Assembly: GCA_965119665.1 (NCBI GenBank)
Contig: OZ221974.1
Coordinates: 434,001-498,000 of the forward strand
DNA: 64,000 nt
Source of the DNA: Dialister sp900541485
GTDB lineage: Bacteria > Bacillota > Negativicutes > Veillonellales > Dialisteraceae
Direction: 5' to 3'
Shown here: piece after piece, positions 43,702 through 52,444 of the stretch
Layout of the letters: each line of letters starts with the position of its first letter
Position numbering within the stretch: the first letter of the stretch is position 1
Position numbers and translations under genes: made by a program
Notes under the pieces: model-generated
What the model was told of the DNA's origin: nothing
Databases searched by the model: none
The model's input: only the letters and a program-made list of their open reading frames with translations

Positions 43702-43968
43702 TTAAAGCCCCTTGTGCTTTACATAAAAGCGAACCAACTCTTCTACCAATTCATCCCGTTCTATACCGGAAACCAGTTTGCGTGCTTCATGTTTGCTGGT
43801 AATATAGGTAGGTTCTCCGGAAACGAGATAGCCTACAAGCTGTACTGTAGGATTATGCCCGGCTTCCTTTAATGCACTGTATACTTCATTTAGTATCATG
43901 GCTGCCCGGGTATTTTCCCCCTCATCAGCACCACGATTAAATAAAATCGTTTCATCTGAAACTGACAT
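43702..43968 (-). CDS. ireB: IreB-family regulatory phosphoprotein
   Basis: The 88-residue protein (formerly UPF0297/YrzL) is recognisable by DETILFNRGADEGENTRAAMILNEVYSALKEAGHNPTVQ-like sequence and GYLVSGEPTYITSKHEAR. In Enterococcus faecalis IreB is phosphorylated by the Ser/Thr kinase IreK and tunes cell-wall stress resistance; threonines suited to that lie at the N-terminus there, while here only Ser2, Ser4 and Thr7 are available. It is 14 bp after alaS. No PASTA kinase lies in the window. Confidence 0.93.
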   Translation of the reverse strand: MSVSDETILFNRGADEGENTRAAMILNEVYSALKEAGHNPTVQLVGYLVSGEPTYITSKHEARKLVSGIERDELVEELVRFYVKHKGL

Positions 43969-43982
43969 CGTGATTTCCTCCT

Positions 43983-46595
43983 TTATCCTTTCAGAAATGA
44001 TGAAATTACTGCCACGCCTTCATCAACAGCCTCTTGTAATTTAGAAACATCTTTACCGCCGGCCTGGGCAACATTAGGCTTTCCGCCACCGCCGCCGCCA
44101 CAAATTTTGGCAGCTGCCGAAACTACTTTGCCCATATGAACACCTGCTTTTACAGCTTCATCGGCTGCCATGCCCACAAGATTGACTTTACCGCCGGCAG
44201 AAGCTCCTAAAATAAATGCACCTCCCGGCAATTTACCTTTAACTATATCTGCCACTTTTCTGAGCTCATCCATATTTTCTGCCGATACAACGGCTCCGAA
44301 GAAAGAAACTCCATTTTTCTCCTGCACGTTTTTCAGTAAATCATCCATTGTATCTTTGGTGTGCTGGTTCTTTAATTTTTCAATAGTCCTTTCGGCTTCT
44401 TTTAATGCAGATAAATTCTTTTCCATTTTTTCAGGAATTTCTTCTATCTTGGATTTCAGACGCAATGCCATTTCATGAATCAAATCCCGGTCGGCTTTCA
44501 TCGCCTCATAGGCTGCCTTCCCCGTTATTGCTTCAATCCTTCGAATACCGGAACCGATTCCGCCTTCACCGGTAATACGGAAAGAACCGATTTCTCCCGT
44601 ATTGACTACATGCGAACCTCCGCAAAGCTCCATGCTGAAATCTTTAATTCCGACAACACGGACGATGTCCCCGTATTTCTCTCCAAAAAGAGCCATTGCT
44701 CCTTTCTCTTTGGCTTCTGCGATAGGCATTTCACATATTTCCAGGGAAGTCGCTTTCCAAATCTGTTCGTTCACCAACTGCTCTACCTCTGCCAATTGCT
44801 TGGTTGTCAGTGCTTCAGGCCAAGTGAAGTCAAAACGAAGCTTATCCGGCAGAACTAATGAACCCGCCTGATTAACCTGCGGCCCCAATACACGGCGTAA
44901 AGCTGCCTGCAGCAGATGTGTACCTGTATGATTTCTTGCAATATCTTCTCGTCGTTCTCTGTCCACTATGACATCAGCCGTTTCGCCTTCAGAAATAACA
45001 CCTTCTGTCACAGTTCCGATACAATACACAATACCATCGGGAAGCTTTTTGGTATCACTTACGGAAATAATTCCGCTGTCCCCGATGATTCTGCCTGTAT
45101 CTCCAATCTGTCCGCCGCCTTCTGCATGAAACGGATTGTTCTTCATAATAACAGTTACATCTTCTCCATCGGCAGCGGATTTAACTTGCACGCCTTCTTT
45201 TCCGAGAAGCAGAATTTCTGTTTTCCCGTCTGTATCGTTAACTGTCAGTGATTTAGCATCAAGCTTGGTAGTATCCGGAGTTACTACCTTTGCAGACACT
45301 TTCGCTCTGGCTGCGCGGGCTCTTTCTTTTTGTTCCGCCATCGATTTTTCAAACCCCTGCTGATCAATGGTAAGCCCCTCTTCTTTAGCAATTTCTTCCG
45401 TCAATTCCCAAGGGAAGCCATATGTATCATACAGCTTAAATACCTGCTCTCCTGCCAAAACATTTTCTTTCTTTTTTTGCAATCCTTCTATCATTTCATA
45501 GAGAAGATCGGTTCCTGCATTTAATGTGGTATGGAATCTTTCTTCTTCTACACTTGCTACTTTTTTAATAAATGCCTGTTTTTCAAGAAGCTCAGGATAG
45601 GCAGGTTTCATCATATCTACAACGACATCAATCATCCGGCCCATGAATGCACCTTCAATACCGAGCAGTTTTCCATACCGGGCTGCCCGGCGAAGAATAC
45701 GTCTTAATACATATCCCCGGCCTTCGTTCGATGGTAGAATTCCGTCAGCAATCAGGTTGGTAATGGCCCGTGCATGATCGGAAATGACCTTCAAGGCCAC
45801 ATCACTTTCATCATTTTTACCATAAAGAACCCCTGATAAACGGGATGCTTCTTCAATAATCGGATAAAATAAGTCCGTTTCAAAATTATTTTTCTTCCCC
45901 TGCAAAACTGCTGAAAGTCTTTCCAAGCCTGCACCTGTATCTATATTCTTTTTCGCCAGCGGCAAATAAGACCCGTCCTTTTGCCGATCAAACTGGCTGA
46001 ATACGAGATTCCAGATTTCCAGGAAACGGTCTCCGTCCCCACCCATCTGATTTTCAGGATCCGTGCCGAATTCTTCGCCCTGGTCATAGAATATTTCAGA
46101 GTCCGGACCGCAAGGTCCTTCCCCGATTTCCCAAAAATTATCTTCCAAAGGATAAATATGATTTTCAGGAAGACCAATCATGGTGTGCCAATATTCAAAT
46201 GCCTCTTTGTCATCAGGATAAATCGTTACGTATAAACGATTTTTATCCAATTTAATCACTTCTGTCAAAAATTCCCAAGCCCAGGAAATTGCCTCTTTTT
46301 TAAAGTAATCTCCAAAAGAAAAGTTTCCGAGCATTTCAAAAAATGTATGATGCCTTGCCGTGTGACCTACATTTTCTATATCGCCGGTACGAATACACTT
46401 CTGGCTTGTTGTAAGTCTGTGACTGGGTGGCTCTACCTTTCCCGTAAAGTACGGTTTCAAGGGCGCCATTCCTGCACCAATTAAAAGTAAGCTCGGGTCA
46501 TTTTTAGGAATAAGAGGAAAACTCTTCAGCCTCAAATGCCCTTTCTTTGTTTCAAAAAAAGACAAATATGCCTCACGTATATCATTGCCTTTCAT
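43983..46595 (-). CDS. alaS: Alanyl-tRNA synthetase
   Basis: AlaRS charges tRNA-Ala and edits Ser/Gly misacylation. The 870 residues have an aminoacylation core (1-250, TSQKCIRTGDIENVG), an editing domain with the zinc-type motif HTGTHLLQAALR (near 562) and MELCGGSHVVNTGEIG (near 662), and a C-terminal Gly-rich block (GGGGGGKPNVAQAGG) followed by the DHH-like tail. A good promoter is upstream, and no T-box motif is seen in its leader, unlike some Firmicute alaS genes. Confidence 0.97.
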   Translation of the reverse strand: MKGNDIREAYLSFFETKKGHLRLKSFPLIPKNDPSLLLIGAGMAPLKPYFTGKVEPPSHRLTTSQKCIRTGDIENVGHTARHHTFFEMLGNFSFGDYFKKEAISWAWEFLTEVIKLDKNRLYVTIYPDDKEAFEYWHTMIGLPENHIYPLEDNFWEIGEGPCGPDSEIFYDQGEEFGTDPENQMGGDGDRFLEIWNLVFSQFDRQKDGSYLPLAKKNIDTGAGLERLSAVLQGKKNNFETDLFYPIIEEASRLSGVLYGKNDESDVALKVISDHARAITNLIADGILPSNEGRGYVLRRILRRAARYGKLLGIEGAFMGRMIDVVVDMMKPAYPELLEKQAFIKKVASVEEERFHTTLNAGTDLLYEMIEGLQKKKENVLAGEQVFKLYDTYGFPWELTEEIAKEEGLTIDQQGFEKSMAEQKERARAARAKVSAKVVTPDTTKLDAKSLTVNDTDGKTEILLLGKEGVQVKSAADGEDVTVIMKNNPFHAEGGGQIGDTGRIIGDSGIISVSDTKKLPDGIVYCIGTVTEGVISEGETADVIVDRERREDIARNHTGTHLLQAALRRVLGPQVNQAGSLVLPDKLRFDFTWPEALTTKQLAEVEQLVNEQIWKATSLEICEMPIAEAKEKGAMALFGEKYGDIVRVVGIKDFSMELCGGSHVVNTGEIGSFRITGEGGIGSGIRRIEAITGKAAYEAMKADRDLIHEMALRLKSKIEEIPEKMEKNLSALKEAERTIEKLKNQHTKDTMDDLLKNVQEKNGVSFFGAVVSAENMDELRKVADIVKGKLPGGAFILGASAGGKVNLVGMAADEAVKAGVHMGKVVSAAAKICGGGGGGKPNVAQAGGKDVSKLQEAVDEGVAVISSFLKG

Positions 46596-46634
46596 CGTGT
46601 GCCCCCTTAGGATATGTTTTCATTGTATTCAATT

Positions 46635-46663
46635 ATTATATATGAGTTGTCATGGTCATGCAA
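46635..46663 (-). promoter_or_regulatory. Candidate alaS promoter
   Basis: On the minus strand TTGCAT and a perfect TATAAT are separated by 17 bases, giving an RNA start near 46628 and a leader of about 30 bases. That is too short for a T-box. Confidence 0.65.
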
Positions 46664-46887
46664 ACATAGTCATTCCTTAAAGCCTCTCTGTTTATCTGAC
46701 CTTGCGATGAACGATTACAGTTATGAATAGTTATGCTTTTCTTTATTTTGCTTCCTCAAGAGTTCCCGTAAATAATACTTTCACACTTTATTTCCGCTTT
46801 TAACTCTCTGTCGGAGAAAAGTTTTTTATCTCCGGATATACTATCATTTGTATCAAACCGATTTTCACGGATAAATCTCGCTTGTAA
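46664..46887. other. Intergenic region upstream of alaS
   Basis: Together with the flanking promoter and terminator this is a 329-bp gap between alaS and the NlpC/P60 gene. I see no conserved reading frame. A small hairpin (CGGAGA with TCTCCG) lies at about 46811-46838. Nothing else is recognised. Confidence 0.5.
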
Positions 46888-46927
46888 TATAAAAATAAAT
46901 GGAGGATGTCAGCCCCCATTTATTTCA
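46888..46927 (-). terminator. Intrinsic terminator of the NlpC/P60 gene
   Basis: AAATAAATGG pairs with CCATTTATTT across a loop of about 13 bases; a T-rich run follows on the minus strand. The stem overlaps the stop codon. Confidence 0.75.
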
Positions 46928-47671
46928 AAGTACCCTTTTGGCTCCTATATACCGGTCATGCCAATATCCGTCTTTCATTGTCGTCACCGCCACACCGCTA
47001 CTGCTTGTGGCACTTATAAAATATCCGTCGCCCAGATACAATCCCGAATGAGATACACCGGCTTCATAGGTATTAAAAAACACGAGATCTCCCGGCTCCA
47101 GGAAGTTCACACCTATCTTTTTACCTCTGCCATATTGCTCATCGGCCCCACGAGGCAAAATAATTCCCTTTTTGTGAAAAACATACTGAATAAATCCGGA
47201 GCAATCAAATCCCTTAGGCGTAGTCCCTCCAAAATGGTAAGGCACACCAACTAACTTTTTCGCTTCATCTACGATAGACTTAACCCGGCTTGTCATTTTT
47301 CCCGGAGGACGCCAATGTACAGTTTTATGATTGAGTCCTATACCGTATGTTTCTTTTGCCGGCGCCTTTGTTTTATTTGTCTTTCTCGGATGATTTTTTA
47401 AATTTTTCCCCGTAAGCGCCCGATATGTAACCGGCCCTACCACCCCGTCTACAGCAAGATTGTGTTTTTGCTGGAATTTTTTTACAGCGTTTACAGTAGC
47501 CTCATTATATTTTCCATCCGCCCGGACAAGACAGCCCGACTGTGTCAGCTTTCTTTGTATTGTTTTTACTGTCTCTCCCGAATCGCCAAACATATAATCC
47601 GCCGATACCGGAGATGAATAACACAGAAAAACAGCACTTGCCAAACCCGATATAATCCATTTTTTATTCAT
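46925..47671 (-). CDS. Secreted NlpC/P60 peptidoglycan hydrolase with PG-binding domain
   Basis: The product (248 aa from the ATG at 47671) has a signal peptide (about 1-24, VSA|D), a peptidoglycan-binding type 1 domain (about 25-88, GDSGETVKTIQRKL and GVVGPVTYRALTG), a basic Lys/Pro linker, and a C40 peptidase domain. The catalytic Cys is in KGFDCSGFIQYVF and the His in VSHSGLYLGDG, with the third position in the following ATSSSG region. Such enzymes cut gamma-D-Glu-DAP bonds in the wall stem peptide. GAGGG before the second Met supports this start over 47683. It is a single-gene unit. Confidence 0.92.
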   Translation of the reverse strand: MNKKWIISGLASAVFLCYSSPVSADYMFGDSGETVKTIQRKLTQSGCLVRADGKYNEATVNAVKKFQQKHNLAVDGVVGPVTYRALTGKNLKNHPRKTNKTKAPAKETYGIGLNHKTVHWRPPGKMTSRVKSIVDEAKKLVGVPYHFGGTTPKGFDCSGFIQYVFHKKGIILPRGADEQYGRGKKIGVNFLEPGDLVFFNTYEAGVSHSGLYLGDGYFISATSSSGVAVTTMKDGYWHDRYIGAKRVL

Positions 47672-47818
47672 TATAGCCCTCATCTGTTGAACAAATTCGA
47701 TGCCGCATGTTTGTAATAAAACGTATATTCATAAATATTTTACCACATTAAAAATATTTACGTCTTTTTCATGCATTTTATCTGTAAAAACCTGAACTTC
47801 AAAATGAATTTTTTCTGC

Positions 47819-49006
47819 TTATTTATCTTCAAAAAGATTTTCTGTCACAGAAGTACCATAAACCTTCCCGCTAATGAAATTTCTGTCTACCAGTAATTCA
47901 ACTTCATAATTCGGATTACTTTTCTTCAGTTCCCCTGCGATAATCTGATAAATATCGGCATCACTTTTTTCGCACGTACCGCGAAGCGCCAATTCAAAAG
48001 AAATATAAATTTTTCCATTTTTTTCTACAACAAAGAAATCGTGATAAGAAACCGGAAGATTGGACCGGTAAATTGCCGCTTCTACGTCCCTCATATATTC
48101 CGTTTCCCTCGGATTTGACACCGCTTTGGGATCTGCATGAACCACAGCCTGTATGCTAAAATCCGATTTTATTTTTGTCATGACCGCTTCCGATAACGCA
48201 TGGCTCTCCAATAGGCTGAGTTTACTGTCCAGTTCTATATGTGCCGTAGCAAAATGATTTTCCGGACCGTAGTCATGGAGAATCAGATCATGAACCCCAT
48301 ATACTCCGGGAAAACTCAAAATAGACTGCTTTACCTTCTTATAGATTTCAGAATCAGGCGTAGTACCGATAATAGAATTCAATGCATTTTTCATGATACT
48401 GTAGCCGGTATATAAAATGAAAAAGGAAATAACCACTCCCATAATCCCGTCTATATGGTATCCGGTAAAATATTCAACACATGCTGCCACTAAAACCCCG
48501 GCAGTAGATAAAAGATCGGACAGTGAGTCTGCACCATAAGCTTTAAATGAATCTGACCGCAGCTTCTCCCCCGCTCTCTTATACCACCATGCAAGAAAAA
48601 GCTTGCCTAGGATACCGAATATCAATATGCCTGCTGTCATTAATGTGAAAAAAGTATCTTCCGGATACAAGATTTTGTGGGCCGACTCTACAAAAAGAGT
48701 GATCCCGACATAAAGAATGACTGCAGACATTACTGTAGAATTGATATATTCGAGACGGCCATAGCCGAAAGGATGACTCGGATCAGCAGGTTTTGCGGCA
48801 TAGTAGAATGTCATGATTAAAAGGAAAACAGCTCCTATGTCCGTAATATTATTAAACCCGTCCCCCATAACAGACAAAAATCCGCTTTGCCAGCCTGCAA
48901 ATATTTTAACCGTACCCAAAAGCAAATTAACAGCCATACCGGCTATACAAACCCAAAATGCCCGCTTTTGTCTTTCTTTACTGTCAAAAATAAGTGTATC
49001 CGCCAT
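47819..49006 (-). CDS. Cation diffusion facilitator (CDF) family metal exporter
   Basis: The protein (395 aa from the ATG at 49006, with GGAG seven bases upstream; the frame runs on to 49045) has about six membrane segments in its first 210 residues and a cytoplasmic C-terminal domain with HDLILHDYGPENHFATAHIELD. The metal site motifs are GDGFNNITD (helix 2; Asp and Asn) and GADSLSDLLST (helix 5; Asp-x3-Asp). The His-to-Gly/Asn substitution in helix 2 resembles manganese- or iron-type CDFs more than zinc-type ones, but the metal is not certain. The C-terminus is about 100 residues longer than in YiiP. Confidence 0.88.
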   Translation of the reverse strand: MADTLIFDSKERQKRAFWVCIAGMAVNLLLGTVKIFAGWQSGFLSVMGDGFNNITDIGAVFLLIMTFYYAAKPADPSHPFGYGRLEYINSTVMSAVILYVGITLFVESAHKILYPEDTFFTLMTAGILIFGILGKLFLAWWYKRAGEKLRSDSFKAYGADSLSDLLSTAGVLVAACVEYFTGYHIDGIMGVVISFFILYTGYSIMKNALNSIIGTTPDSEIYKKVKQSILSFPGVYGVHDLILHDYGPENHFATAHIELDSKLSLLESHALSEAVMTKIKSDFSIQAVVHADPKAVSNPRETEYMRDVEAAIYRSNLPVSYHDFFVVEKNGKIYISFELALRGTCEKSDADIYQIIAGELKKSNPNYEVELLVDRNFISGKVYGTSVTENLFEDK

Positions 49007-49094
49007 TTCTTTTCTCCATCTGTCTGTAAATCGGTATGTAATCAAGGTTCGTATAAATAGGACTTGAGGATGCCCTAAATTATTTGATAACGAG

Positions 49095-49120
49095 AAAAGG
49101 CTCCCGTTCGGGAAGCCCTT
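49095..49120 (-). terminator. Probable terminator after the YdbC-like gene
   Basis: A GC-rich hairpin with GGGAAGCC-type arms and one bulge is followed by CTTTTCTC on the minus strand. The T-run is short. Confidence 0.6.
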
Positions 49121-49134
49121 AAAATCATAAAAAA

Positions 49135-49368
49135 TCAGTATTTTTCAAAATCAATTGTATTTAAAATTTCCCTCAATTTGACCATTTCTTCCTTTGTCAA
49201 TGTCAGTCCTTTTGTCATTGCATTATGGTCATCACTCCATGACCTCAGGTCAAACTTCGGATTTCTTCCATTCCAGCTTGTATATGTCAGTTGCTTTTTC
49301 CAACCGTTGGAAGCCACAGAAAGATCCCCAAGCTCTTCTTCAATTGTAAAAGTAATTTTTGTTGCCAT
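49135..49368 (-). CDS. YdbC-like PC4-type single-strand nucleic-acid-binding protein
   Basis: The 77-residue protein matches the bacterial PC4/Sub1-like YdbC family: a beta-sheet start (KITFTIEEELGDLSV), GWKKQLTYTSWNGRNPKFDLRSW, the conserved DHNAMTKGLTLTKEEM turn-and-helix, and an end in LNTIDFEKY. The family homodimerises and binds single-stranded DNA; a regulatory role is suspected but unproven. It has good spacing to a ribosome site (GAGGAG). A terminator follows; the upstream neighbour gene is 109 bp away, so it is probably a separate transcript. Confidence 0.88.
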   Translation of the reverse strand: MATKITFTIEEELGDLSVASNGWKKQLTYTSWNGRNPKFDLRSWSDDHNAMTKGLTLTKEEMVKLREILNTIDFEKY

Positions 49369-49476
49369 TATTTTCTCCTCGTTCTAACATTTTGTTATTT
49401 GTATGGTATCATATGCTCTCTAAAAAAAGCAATGTTTATCTGTAAGAACTTTTTAATCTCTTATTCCGTTTACACT

Positions 49477-49947
49477 TTAATCCTTCCGTTGCTGCTTATC
49501 TATCCATGTTTCCAGTTTATTTTTATCTTCCCCGGATACATACCTGAATGAAACAGGCATTTCCACAATTCCGCCGGAGCTTCGTTCTCCCAAATAGAGG
49601 AATCTCCAGTCCTCTGATACACCGGCCACCTCAGAATAATCAAGGGCGATATATCTTGATCTGATGCACTCTAAAATATTCTGTTTTTCAAAAAACGGAG
49701 AGCAGGGAATCAAAAGTTTTCTTTCGCAAACAACCGCTACCGGCTCATGCAGCCAGTGAATCTGCCACAAAGAAAAGAAAAAAGGAATGATTGCAAAAAA
49801 AGATACTGCCTTGCCTTTAGAATACAAATAAATAAAAAACAAAACGAAAAAAGCTACATATAAAAGAGATAATACAGTCGTATATACACTTGAGCGTTTA
49901 CAAACCCAAAGAACTTTGCCATGTGCTTTTTCGTCATACGTTTCCAT
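49477..49947 (-). CDS. Membrane protein with PH-like C-terminal domain
   Basis: The 156-residue protein has two membrane helices (about 20-41 and 46-66) followed by a beta-rich soluble domain: EPVAVVCERKLLIPCSPFFEKQNILECIRSRYIALDYSEVAGV, then FLYLGERSSGGIVEMPVSF and a terminal helix (KNKLETWIDKQQ). This arrangement resembles bacterial PH-domain (YcxB/YdbT-like) proteins, though I assign that only tentatively. It starts 1 bp after the 207-aa gene and lies in the nfeD-floA operon. The function is unknown. Confidence 0.75.
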   Translation of the reverse strand: METYDEKAHGKVLWVCKRSSVYTTVLSLLYVAFFVLFFIYLYSKGKAVSFFAIIPFFFSLWQIHWLHEPVAVVCERKLLIPCSPFFEKQNILECIRSRYIALDYSEVAGVSEDWRFLYLGERSSGGIVEMPVSFRYVSGEDKNKLETWIDKQQRKD

Positions 49948-49948
49948 A

Positions 49949-50572
49949 TTATTGATTCATCTCATTCCGACAAGATAACGGTTTCCATGAAGCTTTACTT
50001 CTGGGCCGGCCGAACACCGCATCATAAACCACCCATTTCTTCAAATCCTCTTCTGTCCAGCTTTTTCCCGTATTTATAATACCACTTGTTTCCTTCTTTA
50101 CCGATATGGCCGCGGTGGCTGCTTTTTCCTCCGTTTTTCCGGATACATAGCCCCTGTACGGATTCTGTCCGGAATCGGCCGAAACCTCTTCCGCTTTCGG
50201 TTTCTTTACAACCTTTTTAATTACTTTTTTCCGGATAACTTTTTTTCGTTCCCGCGCTTCTTCTCTGTAAACCTCCTGCTCCATTTCATCAGGAAGATCC
50301 ATTTCTTCCGTTTTCTTCTTTCCTTCTTGTATGCCCCAGGAATCAAGAATCCGTTTCCTCAATTCCTGAAAATTATACTCACCTTCTCTTTTCCCGTGTG
50401 AAGAAAAAGTATCTCTATGAGAAGGTTTTTCCGGTAACGGCTCAGGCACTCTCATTTCTTCCGGTTGTTCCGGCGTATTTATTTTTTTCTTTTTTCGGCG
50501 AAACAAACCTTGAAAGAAAAACATACCCCAAATCAGAAAAAAGAGAATTCCCGTCCAATCAAACTGTCCCAT
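49949..50572 (-). CDS. N-terminally anchored, highly charged protein in the floA operon
   Basis: The 207-residue product has one N-terminal membrane helix (about 5-24, WTGILFFLIWGMFFFQGLF), a basic stretch RRKKKK, and then a long charged, probably disordered cytoplasmic region with two lysine clusters (KKVIRKKVIKKVVKK near 112-126). The C-terminus has a compact conserved-looking segment, SWTEEDLKKWVVYDAVFGRPRS. No family is recognised. It follows floA by 3 bp and precedes the 156-aa gene by 1 bp, so a function with the flotillin-like protein is likely but unproven. Confidence 0.75.
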   Translation of the reverse strand: MGQFDWTGILFFLIWGMFFFQGLFRRKKKKINTPEQPEEMRVPEPLPEKPSHRDTFSSHGKREGEYNFQELRKRILDSWGIQEGKKKTEEMDLPDEMEQEVYREEARERKKVIRKKVIKKVVKKPKAEEVSADSGQNPYRGYVSGKTEEKAATAAISVKKETSGIINTGKSWTEEDLKKWVVYDAVFGRPRSKASWKPLSCRNEMNQ

Positions 50573-50575
50573 ACA

Positions 50576-51553
50576 TCACTTCTTGTTTCCCGGATTACCG
50601 GCAATTTTTTCACGCATATCCGTATCTGCCACAATATTTCGCATATTATAATAATCCATAACGCCTAAATTCCCATCACGGAGTGCATCGGCCATAGCTT
50701 TCGGTACTTCTGCCTGAGCCTCTACCACCTTAGCCTGCATTTCCTGTGTATAAGCACGCATTTCCTGCTCCTGTGCCACTGCCATAGCGCGTCTTTCCTC
50801 TGCTCTGGCCTGGGCTATTTCCTTATCGGCTTCTGCCTGGTCAGTCTGTAATTGTGCTCCGATATTTCTTCCTACATCGACATCGGCAATATCAATGGAT
50901 AAAATTTCAAAGGCCGTACCCGAATCAAGTCCTTTACCGAGAACCGTACGGGAAATATGATCGGGGTTTTCAAGCACATCGGTATGCTTTTCTGAAGAAC
51001 CGACAGTCGTAACAATTCCTTCCCCTACGCGGGCAATAATAGTTGCTTCACCCGCACCGCCGACAAGACGGTCTATATTGGCACGAACCGTCACTCTTGC
51101 TCTGACTTTTAATTCAATTCCGTTTTTAGCCACTGCCGAAATCGTCGGTGTTTCAATCACTTTCGGATTGACACTCATCTGTACGGCTTCCAGCACATTT
51201 CTTCCCGCCAAATCAATAGCTGCCGCCTGCTCAAAGGTAAGGTCAATTTGTGCACGATGGGCCGCAATAAGGGCATCCACCACATTATCGACATTACCGC
51301 CGGCCAGATAATGGGCTTCCAACTGGTTCACATTGATTCCCAATCCTGCCTTGGTTCCTTTAATTAAAGGAAGTACAATCATTCTCGGTTCTACCCGGCG
51401 AATTCTCATTCCGACAAGATTAAACAAAGAAATTTGCACCCCCGCTGCCAAAGCCGATATCCAAAGTCCTACAGGGACAAAATGAAGCAATACCAATATC
51501 GCAAATATCGCCGCAACTATAGTAAAAACGGGAATCATCAATAACTCTTCCAT
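50576..51553 (-). CDS. floA: Flotillin-like protein FloA
   Basis: FloA scaffolds functional membrane microdomains in Firmicutes. The 325 residues have a membrane-inserting N-terminal hydrophobic hairpin (about 5-50), a conserved RMIVLPLIKGTKAGLGINVNQLEAHYLAGGNVD block, an SPFH-like domain (about 100-230, TPTISAVAKNGIELKVRARVTVRAN), and an Ala/Glu/Gln-rich coiled coil (about 232-295). It follows nfeD by 32 bp, the usual partner, and precedes two unknown membrane-associated proteins. Confidence 0.95.
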   Translation of the reverse strand: MEELLMIPVFTIVAAIFAILVLLHFVPVGLWISALAAGVQISLFNLVGMRIRRVEPRMIVLPLIKGTKAGLGINVNQLEAHYLAGGNVDNVVDALIAAHRAQIDLTFEQAAAIDLAGRNVLEAVQMSVNPKVIETPTISAVAKNGIELKVRARVTVRANIDRLVGGAGEATIIARVGEGIVTTVGSSEKHTDVLENPDHISRTVLGKGLDSGTAFEILSIDIADVDVGRNIGAQLQTDQAEADKEIAQARAEERRAMAVAQEQEMRAYTQEMQAKVVEAQAEVPKAMADALRDGNLGVMDYYNMRNIVADTDMREKIAGNPGNKK

Positions 51554-51585
51554 TCTATTCCTCCTACCGATTCAATTCACAATAA

Positions 51586-52308
51586 TTAAATTTTTTCTAC
51601 TACCAGATAATTATTTTCTGCCCGTAACACCTTAATTTCCGTGCCGCTTTTTATAAACTCACCACTTGAAGCGGCATCAAGCACTTCTTCCTTAATCCGG
51701 ACTTTTCCTGACGGGCGGAGAACAGTAATTGCCACACCGGTTTCTCCTTCATAGCTTCTTAAGTCCTTAGAGGAGGAAACGTAGCCTGCCGTAGAAGACA
51801 AGGAAGATTGCAAAGTGATTTTTTCCCAAAACCGGCTCTGCGGTAAATGCTCTGCCAAGAAGTAAAACCCTACAATAGCAAGGATAATCGCCAATGACAA
51901 AACCCACAAAGCCGTCATATCTGCACCAAACGTCAGATAAAGGCCGCCAATGACGGCTATCAGGCCGATAGCGATACCAATCCCCGACAAGAGTAGAAAT
52001 ATGTCAAGCAGAATCAAAGCGATGCCGCCAAAATAAAGAAGAAATTCCAACCAGGCTATATTCCCGCCATTCCAATTCGCTCCCAGAAGAAATCCTCCTG
52101 CTATCACTGCAATGATTCCTCCGCCGGAAAACCCGGCCGTCTTTATCTCTGCCACAATAGAAATAAATATAATTGCCGCCAAAATCGCTTCCACAAAAGG
52201 CATCTGATACCATTCCGGCTCATAAATTCCATTACCGGCATAACTGTTTAAAGGACTGAAAAATGTCCCCGCCCCCGCAAAGCTTCCAAAGCATAAATTT
52301 TTCAGCAA
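51586..52308 (-). CDS. NfeD-family membrane protein
   Basis: This short-type NfeD protein lacks the N-terminal ClpP-like protease domain. After a hydrophobic N-terminus (signal-anchor like) come four or so membrane helices (about 45-160) and a C-terminal OB-fold (about 185-240, YEGETGVAITVLRPSGKVRIKEEVLDAASSGEFI). The frame reads to a GTG at 52314, but that abuts the GGGAGG ribosome site; the TTG at 52308 has proper spacing and is my choice. NfeD and FloA are partners in membrane microdomains, and floA follows 32 bp downstream. Confidence 0.9.
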   Translation of the reverse strand: MLKNLCFGSFAGAGTFFSPLNSYAGNGIYEPEWYQMPFVEAILAAIIFISIVAEIKTAGFSGGGIIAVIAGGFLLGANWNGGNIAWLEFLLYFGGIALILLDIFLLLSGIGIAIGLIAVIGGLYLTFGADMTALWVLSLAIILAIVGFYFLAEHLPQSRFWEKITLQSSLSSTAGYVSSSKDLRSYEGETGVAITVLRPSGKVRIKEEVLDAASSGEFIKSGTEIKVLRAENNYLVVEKI

Positions 52309-52388
52309 GCACACTCCTCCCTTCTGATAAACACGAAGAAATTATTCTGTATTTTCATTATACTATACTCTTTTTTATTTTTCGAAAA

Positions 52389-52432
52389 ATAAAAACCTTT
52401 CTGTGTACAAACGAGACACAAAAAGGTTTTTT
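52389..52432 (-). terminator. Intrinsic terminator of serS
   Basis: A stem of about 15 bp (AAAAACCTTT-TGTGT with ACACA-AAAGGTTTTT, one mismatch) is followed by T residues on the minus strand, 12 bases after the serS stop. Confidence 0.85.
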
Positions 52433-52444
52433 ATTATATATTAA

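Noticed and set aside
46596..46924. Possible T-box before alaS
   Set aside because: No GGTGG-ACCGCG motif on the minus strand, and the best promoter leaves a leader of about 30 bases.
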